A stretch of 64,000 nt of DNA from Epilithonimonas zeae (GCF_023278365.1 NZ_CP075338.1:682001-746000), one strand, 5' to 3'; shown: positions 41,382 through 51,207, counted from the stretch's first letter. Translations and numbers: made by a program. The notes: generated from the sequence alone by a model not told the origin.

Positions 41382-42182
41382 ATGATAAAATATTTCAAAT
41401 ACTTTCTGATATTGACAATTGCAGTTTCCTGTAAAAAGAAACAAGAAGTTCAAGAAGCTCAACCAATTAAAAAAGATTCTGTTATTGTTGAATCAAAAGC
41501 TGTAATTGAAAATCCAAGAGACCAAGTTCAGCATCTTTTCACAGCTAACGGCGGTTCTATTCTGTATCTAAAAAATGGAGATGTCAAAGGACAGGCGAGA
41601 TTTGATACCGACGGCGATTTCATTACAGAACTGATGAAAACCGAAACGTATTCGCATTACACAGATTATGATGATTATTTGATAGATAAGAAAAATAAGG
41701 ACACCACTTTTTTCTTTAATGACTTTGGGAGAATAGACGAAGGTTGGCGCATCTTAAAAGGTATCTCTATAGACAATCCAATGCAGGTCGTTTCTTACCA
41801 ATCGCCGAAAAAACCAAATCCTTCGCAAACAGAAAACATTTCAGAAACCAGACTTATCATTTTTGATATAGAAACCAAGACTTTTGCGGATGAAAATTCA
41901 CCAGAAGCAGAAACTTATTTCACAGTAATGGATGATTGGGGTTACTATTCACTAGAACTGAATGAGAGTTTTGAAAAGTTGGGCATAAAAACCCACTATA
42001 TGAAAAAACGGTTTCTGAATCTTGATTTACCAAATCATAAAAGCATAACAATTGATACAAAATCAAAAATCAATGGAGATAATGTCTTGGCATTACTTTA
42101 TAAAAAAGGTAAAATGCCGATTATCATTTCTTTGATTTTTGGTGATAATAATTTGGATGAAGTGAAGGAGTATTTGAAGTAG
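41382..42182 (+). CDS. Hypothetical lipoprotein
   Basis: 266 residues from the ATG at 41382 (a TTG 21 bp earlier is in frame). Signal MIKYFKYFLILTIAVSC with Cys 17, then a charged linker and a beta-rich mature domain (SILYLKNGDVKGQARFDTDG, DTTFFFNDFGRIDEGWRIL). No family recognised. Upstream 200 bp separates it from the divergent DUF4349 gene. Confidence 0.65.
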   Translation: MIKYFKYFLILTIAVSCKKKQEVQEAQPIKKDSVIVESKAVIENPRDQVQHLFTANGGSILYLKNGDVKGQARFDTDGDFITELMKTETYSHYTDYDDYLIDKKNKDTTFFFNDFGRIDEGWRILKGISIDNPMQVVSYQSPKKPNPSQTENISETRLIIFDIETKTFADENSPEAETYFTVMDDWGYYSLELNESFEKLGIKTHYMKKRFLNLDLPNHKSITIDTKSKINGDNVLALLYKKGKMPIIISLIFGDNNLDEVKEYLK

Positions 42183-42213
42183 AAATTTTTTAATAATATT
42201 TTACGAATAAAAA

Positions 42214-42239
42214 AATCCGCAGAATTTTCTGCGGATTAT
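42214..42239 (-). terminator. Terminator of prfC (works on both strands)
   Basis: Stem AATCCGCAGA / TCTGCGGATT with loop ATTT; on the minus strand a T7 run follows. Lies 6 bp past the prfC stop. Confidence 0.8.
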
Positions 42240-42244
42240 ATATT

Positions 42245-43837
42245 TTAATGATTCTGAAACTCACTAATAAAATGCAGTTTCACATTCGGAAACTTCTCCT
42301 GAGTCATCGTAATCGTAAAAGAAGAATCGGCTAAGAAAACCAATTGGTCATATTTGTCTCTTGCTAAGAAACGCTGTTTCAATCTCGCAAATTCTTTGAA
42401 TTCCTCAGACTTTTCATCCGCTTCAACCCAACACGCTTTGTGAATACTAATTGGCTCATAAGAACATTTCGCACCATATTCGTGTTCCAAACGATATTGA
42501 ATAACCTCGTACTGAAGTGCACCAACCGTTCCGATAATCTTTCTGCCATTCATTTCCAGCGTAAATAACTGAGCTACACCTTCATCCATCAGCTGGTCAA
42601 CACCTTTCGCTAACTGTTTCGCTTTCAGTGGGTCATTGTTATTGATGTAACGGAAATGCTCCGGAGAGAAACTTGGGATTCCTTTGAAATTCAGTTTTTC
42701 GCCGGCTGTCAAAGTATCACCAATTCTGAAACTTCCCGTATCGTGAAGTCCGACAATATCGCCAGGGAAACTCTCATCAACAACTTCTTTTTTATCCGCA
42801 AAGAACGCGTTAGGAGAGGAGAACTTCATTTTTTTACCTTCTCTTACAAGGAGATAATTTTCATTTCTTTTGAAAGTTCCGGACACGATTTTCACAAATG
42901 CCAGACGGTCTCTGTGCTTCGGGTCCATATTCGCGTGGATTTTGAACACAAACCCTGTAAAATTTTGTTCTTCCGGCTTTACCAATCTCGTTTCACTTTC
43001 TTTCGGCTGAGGCATTGGTGCGATATCAATGAAAGCATTCAGTAACTCACGAACACCAAAATTATTAAGAGCAGAACCAAAGAAAACAGGCTGTAAATCA
43101 CCATTCATATAATCTTCACGATTAAACTCAGGATAAACAGACTGTATCAAATCCAGTTCTTCACGCAGCGTTGTTGCCGCTTTTTCACCAACCAGTTCAT
43201 CAATTTGAGAATCGTTGATATCATCAATTTTAAGAGATTCGCCAACTTTTTGTTTTTTCTCTTCCAAAAACAATTGGATGTTATTTTCCCAAATATTATA
43301 AATTCCTTGAAAGTTGCTACCCATACCAATCGGAAGAGAAAGCGGACAAACTGTCAAACCTAATTTCTGTTCCACTTCATCTAGCAAATCGAAGGCGTCT
43401 TTACCTTCACGGTCCAGTTTATTGATGAAAACAATCATCGGAATGTTTCTCATTCTACAAACCTGAACCAGTTTCTCCGTCTGTTCCTCAACCCCCTTTG
43501 CAACGTCAATTACAACAATTACAGAGTCAACCGCGGTCAGCGTTCGATAAGTATCTTCCGCAAAATCTTTGTGACCGGGCGTATCTAGAATATTGATCTT
43601 GTGGTCACGGTATTCAAAAGCCAAAACAGAAGTCGCCACAGAAATCCCTCTTTGTCGCTCGATTTCCATAAAGTCGGAGGTCGCTCCTTTTTTGATTTTG
43701 TTTGATTTTACAGCTCCGGCTTCCTGAATCGCACCTCCGAAAAGCAGGAGTTTTTCCGTAAGCGTGGTTTTTCCCGCATCGGGGTGGGAGATGATTCCGA
43801 AAGTTTTTCTTTTGCTGATTTCTTGTTGTAAAGACAT
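42245..43837 (-). CDS. prfC: Peptide chain release factor 3
   Basis: 530 residues, the normal RF3 length. GTPase motifs: HPDAGKTTLTEKLL (G1, ~18-31), RGISVATSV (G2), DTPGHKDFAEDT (G3) and NKLDREGKD (G4), then the EF-Tu-like domain 2 and the RF3 C-terminal domain (FPNVKLHFISEFQN). Translational GTPase that removes RF1/RF2 from the ribosome after peptide release. Stands alone. Confidence 0.96.
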   Translation of the reverse strand: MSLQQEISKRKTFGIISHPDAGKTTLTEKLLLFGGAIQEAGAVKSNKIKKGATSDFMEIERQRGISVATSVLAFEYRDHKINILDTPGHKDFAEDTYRTLTAVDSVIVVIDVAKGVEEQTEKLVQVCRMRNIPMIVFINKLDREGKDAFDLLDEVEQKLGLTVCPLSLPIGMGSNFQGIYNIWENNIQLFLEEKKQKVGESLKIDDINDSQIDELVGEKAATTLREELDLIQSVYPEFNREDYMNGDLQPVFFGSALNNFGVRELLNAFIDIAPMPQPKESETRLVKPEEQNFTGFVFKIHANMDPKHRDRLAFVKIVSGTFKRNENYLLVREGKKMKFSSPNAFFADKKEVVDESFPGDIVGLHDTGSFRIGDTLTAGEKLNFKGIPSFSPEHFRYINNNDPLKAKQLAKGVDQLMDEGVAQLFTLEMNGRKIIGTVGALQYEVIQYRLEHEYGAKCSYEPISIHKACWVEADEKSEEFKEFARLKQRFLARDKYDQLVFLADSSFTITMTQEKFPNVKLHFISEFQNH

Positions 43838-43943
43838 AATAAAATTTGAGACTGCAAAAATCGTGATTTTAGTTGGATTTTGAAAATCGAGTTTTTCTCA
43901 AAGAAAATTTTTAAATAATAATTTAAACATCCCGAAGATTACT

Positions 43944-43999
43944 CAGATTTAGCAGATTGAAAACTCAATAGAAAAAAAATGCTTAATTTGCTAAATCTG
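43944..43999. repeat. Inverted intergenic repeat (CAGATTTAGCAGATT)
   Basis: Arms CAGATTTAGCAGATT (43944-43958) and AATTTGCTAAATCTG (43985-43999), one mismatch. Similar words occur at 46031-46103 and 53582-53649. Confidence 0.6.
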
Positions 44000-44028
44000 C
44001 AAGAGAACTATTTCAAGCTTTTATTTTA

Positions 44029-44122
44029 GGAGCTTAATCCCGCTTTTCGCTATATCTTTTTTGTCTCAGAAGTTTTGTCATCAAAACAAAGTTTTCAGCT
44101 AAGACAAAAAAGGATGCCGCCG
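44029..44122. repeat. Dispersed hairpin repeat with CCCGCTTTTCGC core
   Basis: Contains CCCGCTTTTCGCTATATC and arms CTTTTTTGTCTCAG (44056-44069) / CTAAGACAAAAAAG (44099-44112), ending GGATGCCGCC. I know this type as a repeated intergenic element in Chryseobacterium genomes. A related copy is at 58541-58625. Confidence 0.55.
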
Positions 44123-44250
44123 CAAAACGAAGTTTCGACGATTCAAATTATAAATAAAAAACTCAGAGTCAATAGGGGAATAGAGGCTATGGGTTTGGTC
44201 ATCCAATCGAGTTTCTAAATAAAAAGCTCACAGGTAATCCTTTAAGAAAA

Positions 44251-44276
44251 ACACTTCGACTTCGCTCAGTGTGACA
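44251..44276. repeat. Short dispersed element CACTTCGACTTCGCTCAGTG
   Basis: GC-richer than the surroundings, with CACT/AGTG ends. This phrase recurs in intergenic DNA of many Bacteroidetes; only one copy is in the window. Confidence 0.45.
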
Positions 44277-44443
44277 TCTCTAATACGAAAATCAATAGTA
44301 AGACATTATCAGTCTGAGGTAATCGAAGACATATAAAAATAAAATTCCTCATAAAATCCACTTCAGACTTAACAACTTTAAAAGCATTTTAATAAAAAAC
44401 TTATACCTTCAACTTTATCGAATCTTTGATTTGCGATTAAATA

Positions 44444-45970
44444 TTAATTCTTCAAAATGTTATATTCTGAGTCTTCAATAATATTAATATCCACAACATT
44501 CTCCGCATTCTTTATCAAGCGTTTGCATCTACGGCTCAGATTTATTAAACTAAGTTTTTTCCCTTGGTTTTTATAACGTTCAGTCAGTTTATGCAGAATA
44601 TCAATAGCAGACATATCCACAACACGACTTTCTTTAAAATCGATAACGACTTCTTTCGGGTCATTCATTACATCGAATTTCTCAGCAAAAACTGTCGTAG
44701 AACCAAAGAACAACGGTCCAAAAATCTCGTAATGCTTCACTCCATTTTCATCAACAAACTTCCTTGCCCGAATTCTTTTCGCACTTTCCCATGCAAAAAC
44801 TAAAGCCGAAATAATCACACCAATCAAAACTGCCAAAGCCAGATTATGAAGGAAAACGGTAATCAATGTAACAATTACCATCACAAAAATATCAGACTTC
44901 GGAAATCGCTTGACAGCTTTAAAACTTGCCCATTCAAACGTACCGACAGAAACCATAATCATTACACCAACTAAAGCTGCAACAGGCATTTTTCCAATAA
45001 CTGGCGCACCAAAAAGAATGATAAAAAGAATGACCAAAGCCGCAATGATTCCGGATAATCTGGCTCTTGCTCCGGCTGATAAATTAACTAAAGTCTGTGC
45101 GATCATCGGACAACCGCCCATTCCGAAAAAGAAACCGTTCAGAATGTTGGCAGTTCCTTGAGCGAGACATTCTCGGTTGCTGTTTCCTTTGGTATTTGTG
45201 ATTTCGTCAACGAGATTCAGAGTCAGCAAACCTTCTGTTAATCCAACGGTTGACATAATCAAAGCAAATGGAAAAATCACTTTCAAAACGTCAAAAGATA
45301 AAGCAACATTCGGAATGTGAAAAGGAGGAAAACCTCCCGCAATATTAGCAATATCATTCACGGTTTTAGTTTGAATCCCAAAGATCATTACTAAAGCAAA
45401 AGTGACAGCAATCGCTACCAAAGAAGCCGGAATTTTCTTTGTGAATTTTGGAAATATTAATACGACAGAAATCGTCAGTGCAACCAAACCAATCATTGTA
45501 TAAAGTGGATTTCCTGACAGCCAATTCTCAGTTCCTTGAACTTTAAACTGATTAATCTGTGACATAAAAATCACAATTGACAATCCGTTGACAAAACCAT
45601 ACATCACAGGCTGCGGAACCAATCTAATGAATTTGCCGAGTTTAAAGATTCCGATAATGATTTGAATAATTCCGGCTAAGACAACGGTTGCAAAAACATA
45701 TTCGATGCCGTGGGAGATCATTAATGGAATCAAAACGATAACCGTTGCACCAGCTCCACCGGAAATCAACCCTGGTCTTCCTCCTAAAATTGCCGTTACC
45801 AATCCCATTATGAAAGCGGCGTACAAGCCTGTCAATGGAGAAAATCCCGCAAGAATAGCAAACGACAAAGATTCCGGAATCATAGTCATTGCAACGGTCA
45901 ATCCCGCAAAAATTTCGTTTTTATAATTTACTTTTTGAGAGAAATCAAAAAGATTGAGAACTTTCTGCAT
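44444..45970 (-). CDS. SulP-family anion transporter with STAS domain
   Basis: 508 residues. SLC26/SulP membrane core: AGLTVAMTMIPESLSFAILA (signature, ~22-41), GLYAAFIMGLVTAILGGRPG, then NGFFFGMGGCPMIAQTLVN and about twelve hydrophobic segments; cytoplasmic STAS domain from ~400 (VVIDFKESRVVDMSAIDILH). Moves sulfate, bicarbonate or dicarboxylates; the ion cannot be read. A promoter element lies at 45996. Confidence 0.93.
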   Translation of the reverse strand: MQKVLNLFDFSQKVNYKNEIFAGLTVAMTMIPESLSFAILAGFSPLTGLYAAFIMGLVTAILGGRPGLISGGAGATVIVLIPLMISHGIEYVFATVVLAGIIQIIIGIFKLGKFIRLVPQPVMYGFVNGLSIVIFMSQINQFKVQGTENWLSGNPLYTMIGLVALTISVVLIFPKFTKKIPASLVAIAVTFALVMIFGIQTKTVNDIANIAGGFPPFHIPNVALSFDVLKVIFPFALIMSTVGLTEGLLTLNLVDEITNTKGNSNRECLAQGTANILNGFFFGMGGCPMIAQTLVNLSAGARARLSGIIAALVILFIILFGAPVIGKMPVAALVGVMIMVSVGTFEWASFKAVKRFPKSDIFVMVIVTLITVFLHNLALAVLIGVIISALVFAWESAKRIRARKFVDENGVKHYEIFGPLFFGSTTVFAEKFDVMNDPKEVVIDFKESRVVDMSAIDILHKLTERYKNQGKKLSLINLSRRCKRLIKNAENVVDINIIEDSEYNILKN

Positions 45971-45995
45971 ACCAATTAAAATGCGAAAATAGAAA

Positions 45996-46003
45996 CAAAC
46001 TTA
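45996..46003 (-). promoter_or_regulatory. -7 element TAAGTTTG of the SulP gene
   Basis: Reverse-strand TAAGTTTG, 25 bp upstream of the ATG at 45970; fits TAnnTTTG. Confidence 0.55.
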
Positions 46004-46030
46004 ATAGAATAAAAGATTTTTTATGTTTAT

Positions 46031-46103
46031 CTCGCAGATTGATATGATTTTGAAGATTCATTTTTACATATAAAATTTGCATGATTTGCAAAATCAGCGT
46101 GAG
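46031..46103. repeat. Imperfect inverted repeat CTCGCAGATT ... AATCAGCGTGAG
   Basis: Same end words as the element at 53582-53649, in the gap between two minus-strand transporter genes. Long loop. Confidence 0.5.
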
Positions 46104-46128
46104 TTTAAAAATCTAATAATTCATTTCA

Positions 46129-47313
46129 TTATTTGCTTTGATTCATTTTTAAATAATAAGCAAGAGCCAGACCAAGCATCACAATCCCAATACTGAAAGG
46201 GAAAATATAGGGCAGACCAAACGTATCGGCAATGCCACCAATCAATGGACCTGTAACACCAAGAGAAATATCGATAAACAAACCATAACCTGCCAAAGCC
46301 GAGCCCTGATTAGAAGATGGAACCATTTTCATCGCCATTACGCCCAAAGCCGGAAAAATCAATGAAAATCCCAAACCTGTGATTCCTGCACCAATCAATG
46401 CAAAATAGGGATGGTAAGCCAATGTGATGATTATTAATCCTAATGTTTCAACAGCCAGACTTGCAATAGCAACATTGATTCCGCCAAATCTATTTATCGC
46501 ATTACTGAAAACCAATCTGCCAGCAACGAACAAAATCCCAAAAACAGACAAACACATTGCACCATTTTGCCAGTGATAATAATCGTAATAAAGTGTTATA
46601 AAAGTAGAAATAGTCGCAAATCCTAAACCTCCCAAAGCCAGACAAAGTCCGAAAGGCGCTACTTTCCCAAGCACATCCCAGAAGGATTTCTGTTCTTCTT
46701 CAGATTGTTTTCCTGTTCGGTTTTCTTTGTTTTTTGCAATGAAAAATCCGATTAATCCTAAAAAAATAATTAGAATCCCTAAGCCATAAAAATTGAAGTG
46801 TTTAACAATCGTTACTCCTAGAGATGCACCTAAAGCTAAAGCGCCGTAGCACGCCACACCGTTATAAGAAATGATTTTGGCTGTATGTTTTTCACCTAAC
46901 GCCATAATACCCCAGTTAATAGGACTTGCGCCAATCATGCCTTCGGCACAGCCTGTAAAAAATCTCGTGATAATCAAAAATGATAAACTGATGATAGGAG
47001 AGAATCTGAAATAGTAAGCCATTATCAGTATTAATCCTGTAAAAGCAAAACTTAACATACTTGCTAAGACAGCTGGCTTCGGGCCTTTGCTGTCAATTAT
47101 TTTTCCGGAATAAGCCCGCATCAAAAATGTCATTGCATATTGCAAACTAATCACAATTCCCGCAACCAGCATACTAAAACCAAGACCTTTGTTAATAAAA
47201 ATCGGCAACACAGATAATGATAATCCGATAATAAAATAGCCTATAAATGTGAAAAATACATAGGAAATAATAGAATATGAAAAGTTTTTGCTCTGCTCAA
47301 TCGTTGCATCCAT
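46129..47313 (-). CDS. MFS transporter
   Basis: 394 residues with twelve hydrophobic segments. MFS motif A-like RAYSGKIIDSKGPKPA at the loop between helices 2 and 3; GAGITGLGFSLIFPALGVMA in the second half. Resembles the YfcJ/YhhS branch of putative drug or arabinose exporters. Substrate unknown. -7 element TAATTTTG on the minus strand 20 bp upstream. Confidence 0.88.
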   Translation of the reverse strand: MDATIEQSKNFSYSIISYVFFTFIGYFIIGLSLSVLPIFINKGLGFSMLVAGIVISLQYAMTFLMRAYSGKIIDSKGPKPAVLASMLSFAFTGLILIMAYYFRFSPIISLSFLIITRFFTGCAEGMIGASPINWGIMALGEKHTAKIISYNGVACYGALALGASLGVTIVKHFNFYGLGILIIFLGLIGFFIAKNKENRTGKQSEEEQKSFWDVLGKVAPFGLCLALGGLGFATISTFITLYYDYYHWQNGAMCLSVFGILFVAGRLVFSNAINRFGGINVAIASLAVETLGLIIITLAYHPYFALIGAGITGLGFSLIFPALGVMAMKMVPSSNQGSALAGYGLFIDISLGVTGPLIGGIADTFGLPYIFPFSIGIVMLGLALAYYLKMNQSK

Positions 47314-47332
47314 AACATTAAAATCAAAGATG

Positions 47333-47340
47333 CAAAATTA
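47333..47340 (-). promoter_or_regulatory. -7 element TAATTTTG of the MFS gene
   Basis: Reverse-strand TAATTTTG, 19 bp before the ATG at 47313. Confidence 0.5.
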
Positions 47341-47471
47341 CTTCTTATATATTTCTGAATAGGAATCTTTATGGTTAATTAAACAATAATTTTTTTATAG
47401 ACGAAATCAATAATCATCAGAAATATTAGAAAAATCTGTAACTTTCGGCTTCTTAAATTTTTAAATCTAGT

Positions 47472-48383
47472 TTGAAATTTCTTATCATCATTCCTGCGCA
47501 TAACGAAGAAAAAAACATTTCTCAATGTTTGGAATCTCTAAAAAATCAAAGTTTTCAAGATTTTGTTTGTGTTGTTGTGAATGATGGCTCAACAGACAAG
47601 ACTGCAGAAATTGTCGAAAATTTTAAACTCCAAACTTCAAACTTCCAATTAGAAAATCTTCAAATTTCAGAGCATCAACCAGGTGCAAAAGTCGTCCGGA
47701 CTTTTAATAAGGGTTTGGAAACTGTTGATTGGAAGAGTTTTGATGTGATTTGCAAATACGATGCAGATATTGTTTTTCCTCAGAATTATTTACAAAAGAT
47801 CAATCAGACTTTCGAGTCAAATCCAAAAGCAGGAATAGTTTCTGGTTTGGTTTATATCAAAAATTACAAGCAAAATCCTGAAATCAAAAATCTGAGAAAT
47901 CCGAATGAAAATTGGGCAGATTTTAGCAATAAAAATCAAGAATGGGTTTTCGAAAATCTATCTTCCAAAAATCACGTTCGTGGTCCTATAAAAGCTTATA
48001 GAAAAGAATGTTTCGAAGATATGAATGGCTTAAGAGCTGTTTTGGGCTGGGACAATTTGGATATTTTGTTAGCAAAAAAAAGTAATTGGCAAGTAGTCAC
48101 AATTAAAGACCTTTGGGTAAAACATCTGCGCCCAACTGCTTATAAATACAAAGACCAAAAAGCAGAAAAATTGGGTCAATACTTTTATAATATTGGATTA
48201 AGTTTGCCTTTGGCAATGATTTCTTCTGCTAAATCCAGCTTTAAAAACCGTTCTGCGAAAGAGTTTTTCATTACAATCAATTCTTTTCTTGAGCAAAAAG
48301 ATAAACGAAATCTCAGTAAAGAAGAAATCAAATTTATCCGAAATCTGCGTTGGAAAGAATTTTTCAAAAACTTTGGTTTATGA
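47472..48383 (+). CDS. Glycosyltransferase family 2 protein
   Basis: 303 residues; start is a TTG at 47472, with no ATG nearby that keeps the catalytic strand. GT-A signature: LIIIPAHNEEKNISQCLESL at the N-terminus, VVVNDGSTDKTAEI (nucleotide-binding Asp), and YDADIVFP (DxD type, metal) near ~95; acceptor-side GPIKAYRKECFEDMNGL. Adds one sugar to a surface polysaccharide or lipid. Overlaps the next gene by 4 bp. Confidence 0.88.
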   Translation: MKFLIIIPAHNEEKNISQCLESLKNQSFQDFVCVVVNDGSTDKTAEIVENFKLQTSNFQLENLQISEHQPGAKVVRTFNKGLETVDWKSFDVICKYDADIVFPQNYLQKINQTFESNPKAGIVSGLVYIKNYKQNPEIKNLRNPNENWADFSNKNQEWVFENLSSKNHVRGPIKAYRKECFEDMNGLRAVLGWDNLDILLAKKSNWQVVTIKDLWVKHLRPTAYKYKDQKAEKLGQYFYNIGLSLPLAMISSAKSSFKNRSAKEFFITINSFLEQKDKRNLSKEEIKFIRNLRWKEFFKNFGL

Positions 48384-49438
48384 AAAAAATCGCTTACATA
48401 GAACTTGATACGCACGCAGAATTAGCAAATAATTTCTATGAACTCACCAAAGATTCTGATGAGATTTCAACGGATTTTTATTTCTCTGAAAAGATTTTCA
48501 AATTCCTAAATCTTCACGAAAAAAATGTTTTCCTGACGGATTATTCTCAACTTTTGGAAATTCTTGAAAAGAAAAAATATGATTTGATTATTATTGGAAC
48601 TGTTCATCGACATTTCATTTTCTACAAAGCGATTGTAAAGAAATTCAATACGGCAATTCTTGTTCATAATCTTAATTTCATTAGAGCTTCAAAATGGGAA
48701 TTGTTTAAGAGTATTTTCAAAAAAGATTTTAAATATCGGCTGAAATTATTCCTGAAAGAAGGACTTTTGGAAGCTCCAAAAGTTTATCAACAATCAAAAC
48801 ATCTTTTAGGAATAGACGAATTTGTTTCTCAAAAAAATAATCTCGAATTTTCACCGATTTATTTTAATCAATTCAATTCTCAAAATTCAGAAAAAGAAAT
48901 AATCAGAATTGTGATTCCTGGTGCTGTTTCGCAAAGTAGAAGAGATTATGACTCGTTTCTTGACAAATTAAAAAACTTTGAAAATACCGGAATCAATTAT
49001 GAAATTATTTTCTTAGGAAAAGCAATTGGAATAGAATTAGAAAAATTAAAGTCAATTGTAAATAAACTTCCGCAATTCATTAAAATACATTTTTTTGAAA
49101 ATAAAATTCCTCAGCAAGAATTTGATAGTTGGATGAAAAAAGCAGATGTTTTATATTGCCCTATTCAAAATGAAACTGAATTTTTCTCTATCAAAGAAAT
49201 CTACGGAAAAACTAAAATAAGTGGTAATATTGGTGACGCAATTAAATATGGAAAACTGGCTATTTTTCCAGAAGCATATGACTCTGATTTAGAATTTATC
49301 ATCAAAGAAAAAAAGGATCTACAAACTCAATTTTCGGAAGTTAGAAATCAGGAATTTGATTTTCAATTATATTCATTGGAGAATGTTTCAAAAAAATTAG
49401 CGATATTAGTTGAAAGATTAACTACTAAAAATATTTAG
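48380..49438 (+). CDS. Putative glycosyltransferase, GT-B-like, partner of the GT2 gene
   Basis: 352 residues from the ATG at 48380, which overlaps the GT2 stop (ATGA). Two Rossmann-like halves: KKIAYIELDTHAELANNFYE with DLIIIGTVHRHFIFYKAI, then RIVIPGAVSQSRRDYDSFLD and KKADVLYCPIQNETEFFSIK with YGKTKISGNIGDAIKYGKL. The second half resembles GT4-type donor lobes. No transmembrane segment. Overlap with the GT2 gene suggests they act on the same glycan. Confidence 0.68.
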   Translation: MKKIAYIELDTHAELANNFYELTKDSDEISTDFYFSEKIFKFLNLHEKNVFLTDYSQLLEILEKKKYDLIIIGTVHRHFIFYKAIVKKFNTAILVHNLNFIRASKWELFKSIFKKDFKYRLKLFLKEGLLEAPKVYQQSKHLLGIDEFVSQKNNLEFSPIYFNQFNSQNSEKEIIRIVIPGAVSQSRRDYDSFLDKLKNFENTGINYEIIFLGKAIGIELEKLKSIVNKLPQFIKIHFFENKIPQQEFDSWMKKADVLYCPIQNETEFFSIKEIYGKTKISGNIGDAIKYGKLAIFPEAYDSDLEFIIKEKKDLQTQFSEVRNQEFDFQLYSLENVSKKLAILVERLTTKNI

Positions 49439-49621
49439 ATGAAAAACCACACACTAATAGCCATTATTTCTTTAGCAATTCTGACATTGACGCATTTGTT
49501 TTATATATTTCCTCAAGTTGGTTTTTCACAAAATACCTATATGATAACTAGTATGTTACAGGTTCTGGGTTATGCGGGATTAACCGCTTTTTTCATTAAA
49601 TTATATCAAAAACAGAAGTAA
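49439..49621 (+). CDS. Small two-helix membrane protein
   Basis: 60 residues, ATG directly after the previous stop. Two hydrophobic helices: LIAIISLAILTLTHLFYIF and MLQVLGYAGLTAFFI, with a basic end YQKQK. Immediately followed by another membrane protein gene (1-bp gap). Function unknown. Confidence 0.6.
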   Translation: MKNHTLIAIISLAILTLTHLFYIFPQVGFSQNTYMITSMLQVLGYAGLTAFFIKLYQKQK

Positions 49622-49622
49622 T

Positions 49623-49967
49623 ATGAATGAAGAATTTAATGAATTATTCGATATAAAGGAGGACGAAGCTGAAAAACCAAATGTGCATATTAACACTCAA
49701 AAAGTTGTAATTCACACCTTGATTAGAGCTGTGATTCTGCTAGTTGGTGCGGCAATAACTTGTGTACTTTTGTTTATTGCAGCTTACGATTCACAAATTA
49801 TGTTGGGAGTTTTAGCGCTTGTAATGGTTGTAGGTTGGTTTATTTTGATGATAATGGAATCAGTTAGATTGAAGAAGAGTAATAAAATTCAACTATATCA
49901 AGCTAATTCTGTTTTAATAGGAATAGCAACATTGATGATTTTGATACTGATTGTAGGTATAAGATAA
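49623..49967 (+). CDS. Small membrane protein, three helices
   Basis: 114 residues: acidic 25-residue N-terminal part (ELFDIKEDEAEKPNVH), then LIRAVILLVGAAITCVLLFI, LGVLALVMVVGWFILMIM and VLIGIATLMILILIVGI. No motif recognised. Coupled to the 60-residue protein before it. Confidence 0.6.
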   Translation: MNEEFNELFDIKEDEAEKPNVHINTQKVVIHTLIRAVILLVGAAITCVLLFIAAYDSQIMLGVLALVMVVGWFILMIMESVRLKKSNKIQLYQANSVLIGIATLMILILIVGIR

Positions 49968-49968
49968 A

Positions 49969-51063
49969 TTATTTCTTCATCTTTTCTCTTTTAAAGCCTT
50001 TTCTCAAAACAACTTTTGATTTTCTCAGATGTTTGATGGAATTAAATCTAATTCTTTCATTGTATAAAAACCAGCCTCCGATACAACCAATTGCGCTTCC
50101 AATTAAAATTTCTAATAACCTCATTTGTAAAAGATAATCAGGATTAAGTGAAGTAGAACTTCCGGTTTCAGCCAGGAGAATTCCCATTGGTGTTAGGAAC
50201 ATTACAGCTAATGCATAATGTCTTGTAATCAACATTTCTACAATGATTTGAAGAATGATAATACAAACACAAATCAACAATGGAGAAGTGACGAAAGAGA
50301 AAATCACCCAAGCAATCCCAAGTCCGATTGTAGTTCCAATAATCCTGTGTAGACCCCGTTTCCAAATATGATAACTATTCACCCCCTGCAAAACTGCTAA
50401 ACTGGAAATCGGAATCCAATATGGATAATCGAGATTAAAAAACTTTCCAATAAAAACAGAAACCAGCATACAAATCCCAATAATAAAAGATTCTACAAGA
50501 TTGACGTAAGGATTGATATGGAAGGTCGTCAGGTTTTTCTTTGTTTCTTTTTTAGAATTTAAAACACAATAAATTAAACAAATAAGACAAGCATTAACCG
50601 TTCCGATGGTGAAAATCCCAATTCGTTTCGGAATCAATTCAGGATGATGCGGAAGCCCAATTGCCATAGAAGCCATCATAATAAAGAAAAAACTTCCTGG
50701 TGCTTTCAGATTAAAATATCTTGCAATATAATAAGCAATTGCCGAAAAAATCCCGAAAATCAAAGATGCAATCCAAAGATTAAAACTAAAAGTCAATCCT
50801 AAACCATAAGAAATAATCATCCCAAAAGAGCAGACAAACATTTTCATCATCGTCTCAATAAAATCATTACTTGTTGGAATATAAATAATTACTAGACCTG
50901 CCAAACTAGCTGTGAGAGAAGATTTGATATCGCCCAAAAAGTAGCCGAATATCAACGGAATTCCAACTGCTAATCCAGCCAAAAATGGAATATGCCAGCT
51001 TCTAGGCGAAGGTTTCAATTTGAAAAAAGAAAGAATTTCTTTCTTGATATAGTCAGATTTCAA
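49969..51063 (-). CDS. FUSC-family membrane protein
   Basis: 364 residues with about ten hydrophobic segments in two sets, each set followed by a conserved loop: YWIPISSLAVLQGVNSYHIW, then KRGLHRIIGTTIGLGIAW is the FUSC/aromatic-acid-exporter signature with the HR...GT pattern. Putative exporter of aromatic acids or similar solutes. Convergent with the small membrane protein gene. -7 element on the minus strand at 51113. Confidence 0.85.
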   Translation of the reverse strand: MKSDYIKKEILSFFKLKPSPRSWHIPFLAGLAVGIPLIFGYFLGDIKSSLTASLAGLVIIYIPTSNDFIETMMKMFVCSFGMIISYGLGLTFSFNLWIASLIFGIFSAIAYYIARYFNLKAPGSFFFIMMASMAIGLPHHPELIPKRIGIFTIGTVNACLICLIYCVLNSKKETKKNLTTFHINPYVNLVESFIIGICMLVSVFIGKFFNLDYPYWIPISSLAVLQGVNSYHIWKRGLHRIIGTTIGLGIAWVIFSFVTSPLLICVCIIILQIIVEMLITRHYALAVMFLTPMGILLAETGSSTSLNPDYLLQMRLLEILIGSAIGCIGGWFLYNERIRFNSIKHLRKSKVVLRKGFKREKMKK

Positions 51064-51112
51064 GATTACTTTGATTGATTTTTAGAGTATATTAGATTCA
51101 ATATTTTATTTG

Positions 51113-51120
51113 CAAAATTA
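51113..51120 (-). promoter_or_regulatory. -7 element TAATTTTG of the FUSC gene
   Basis: Reverse-strand TAATTTTG, 49 bp before the ATG at 51063. Confidence 0.45.
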
Positions 51121-51207
51121 CCTATAAATGTTGAATTTCAAACTTTCAGTAAATGAGAAATTGCATAAAAAACGCTATTTTTGTTACCTTAAAATTTTGA
51201 GAATAGA

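Larger units (their letters stand above)
43838..44443. other. 606-bp intergenic region made of dispersed repeats
   Basis: No open frame looks like a gene. It contains an inverted repeat (43944-43999), a hairpin repeat (44029-44122) and the phrase CACTTCGACTTCGCTCAGTG near 44251, all of which read like dispersed flavobacterial intergenic elements. Confidence 0.6.

Noticed and set aside
43838-44443. Possible RNA gene in the 606-bp gap after prfC
   Set aside because: No cloverleaf, rRNA or known ncRNA pattern could be found; the structure is explained by dispersed inverted repeats.
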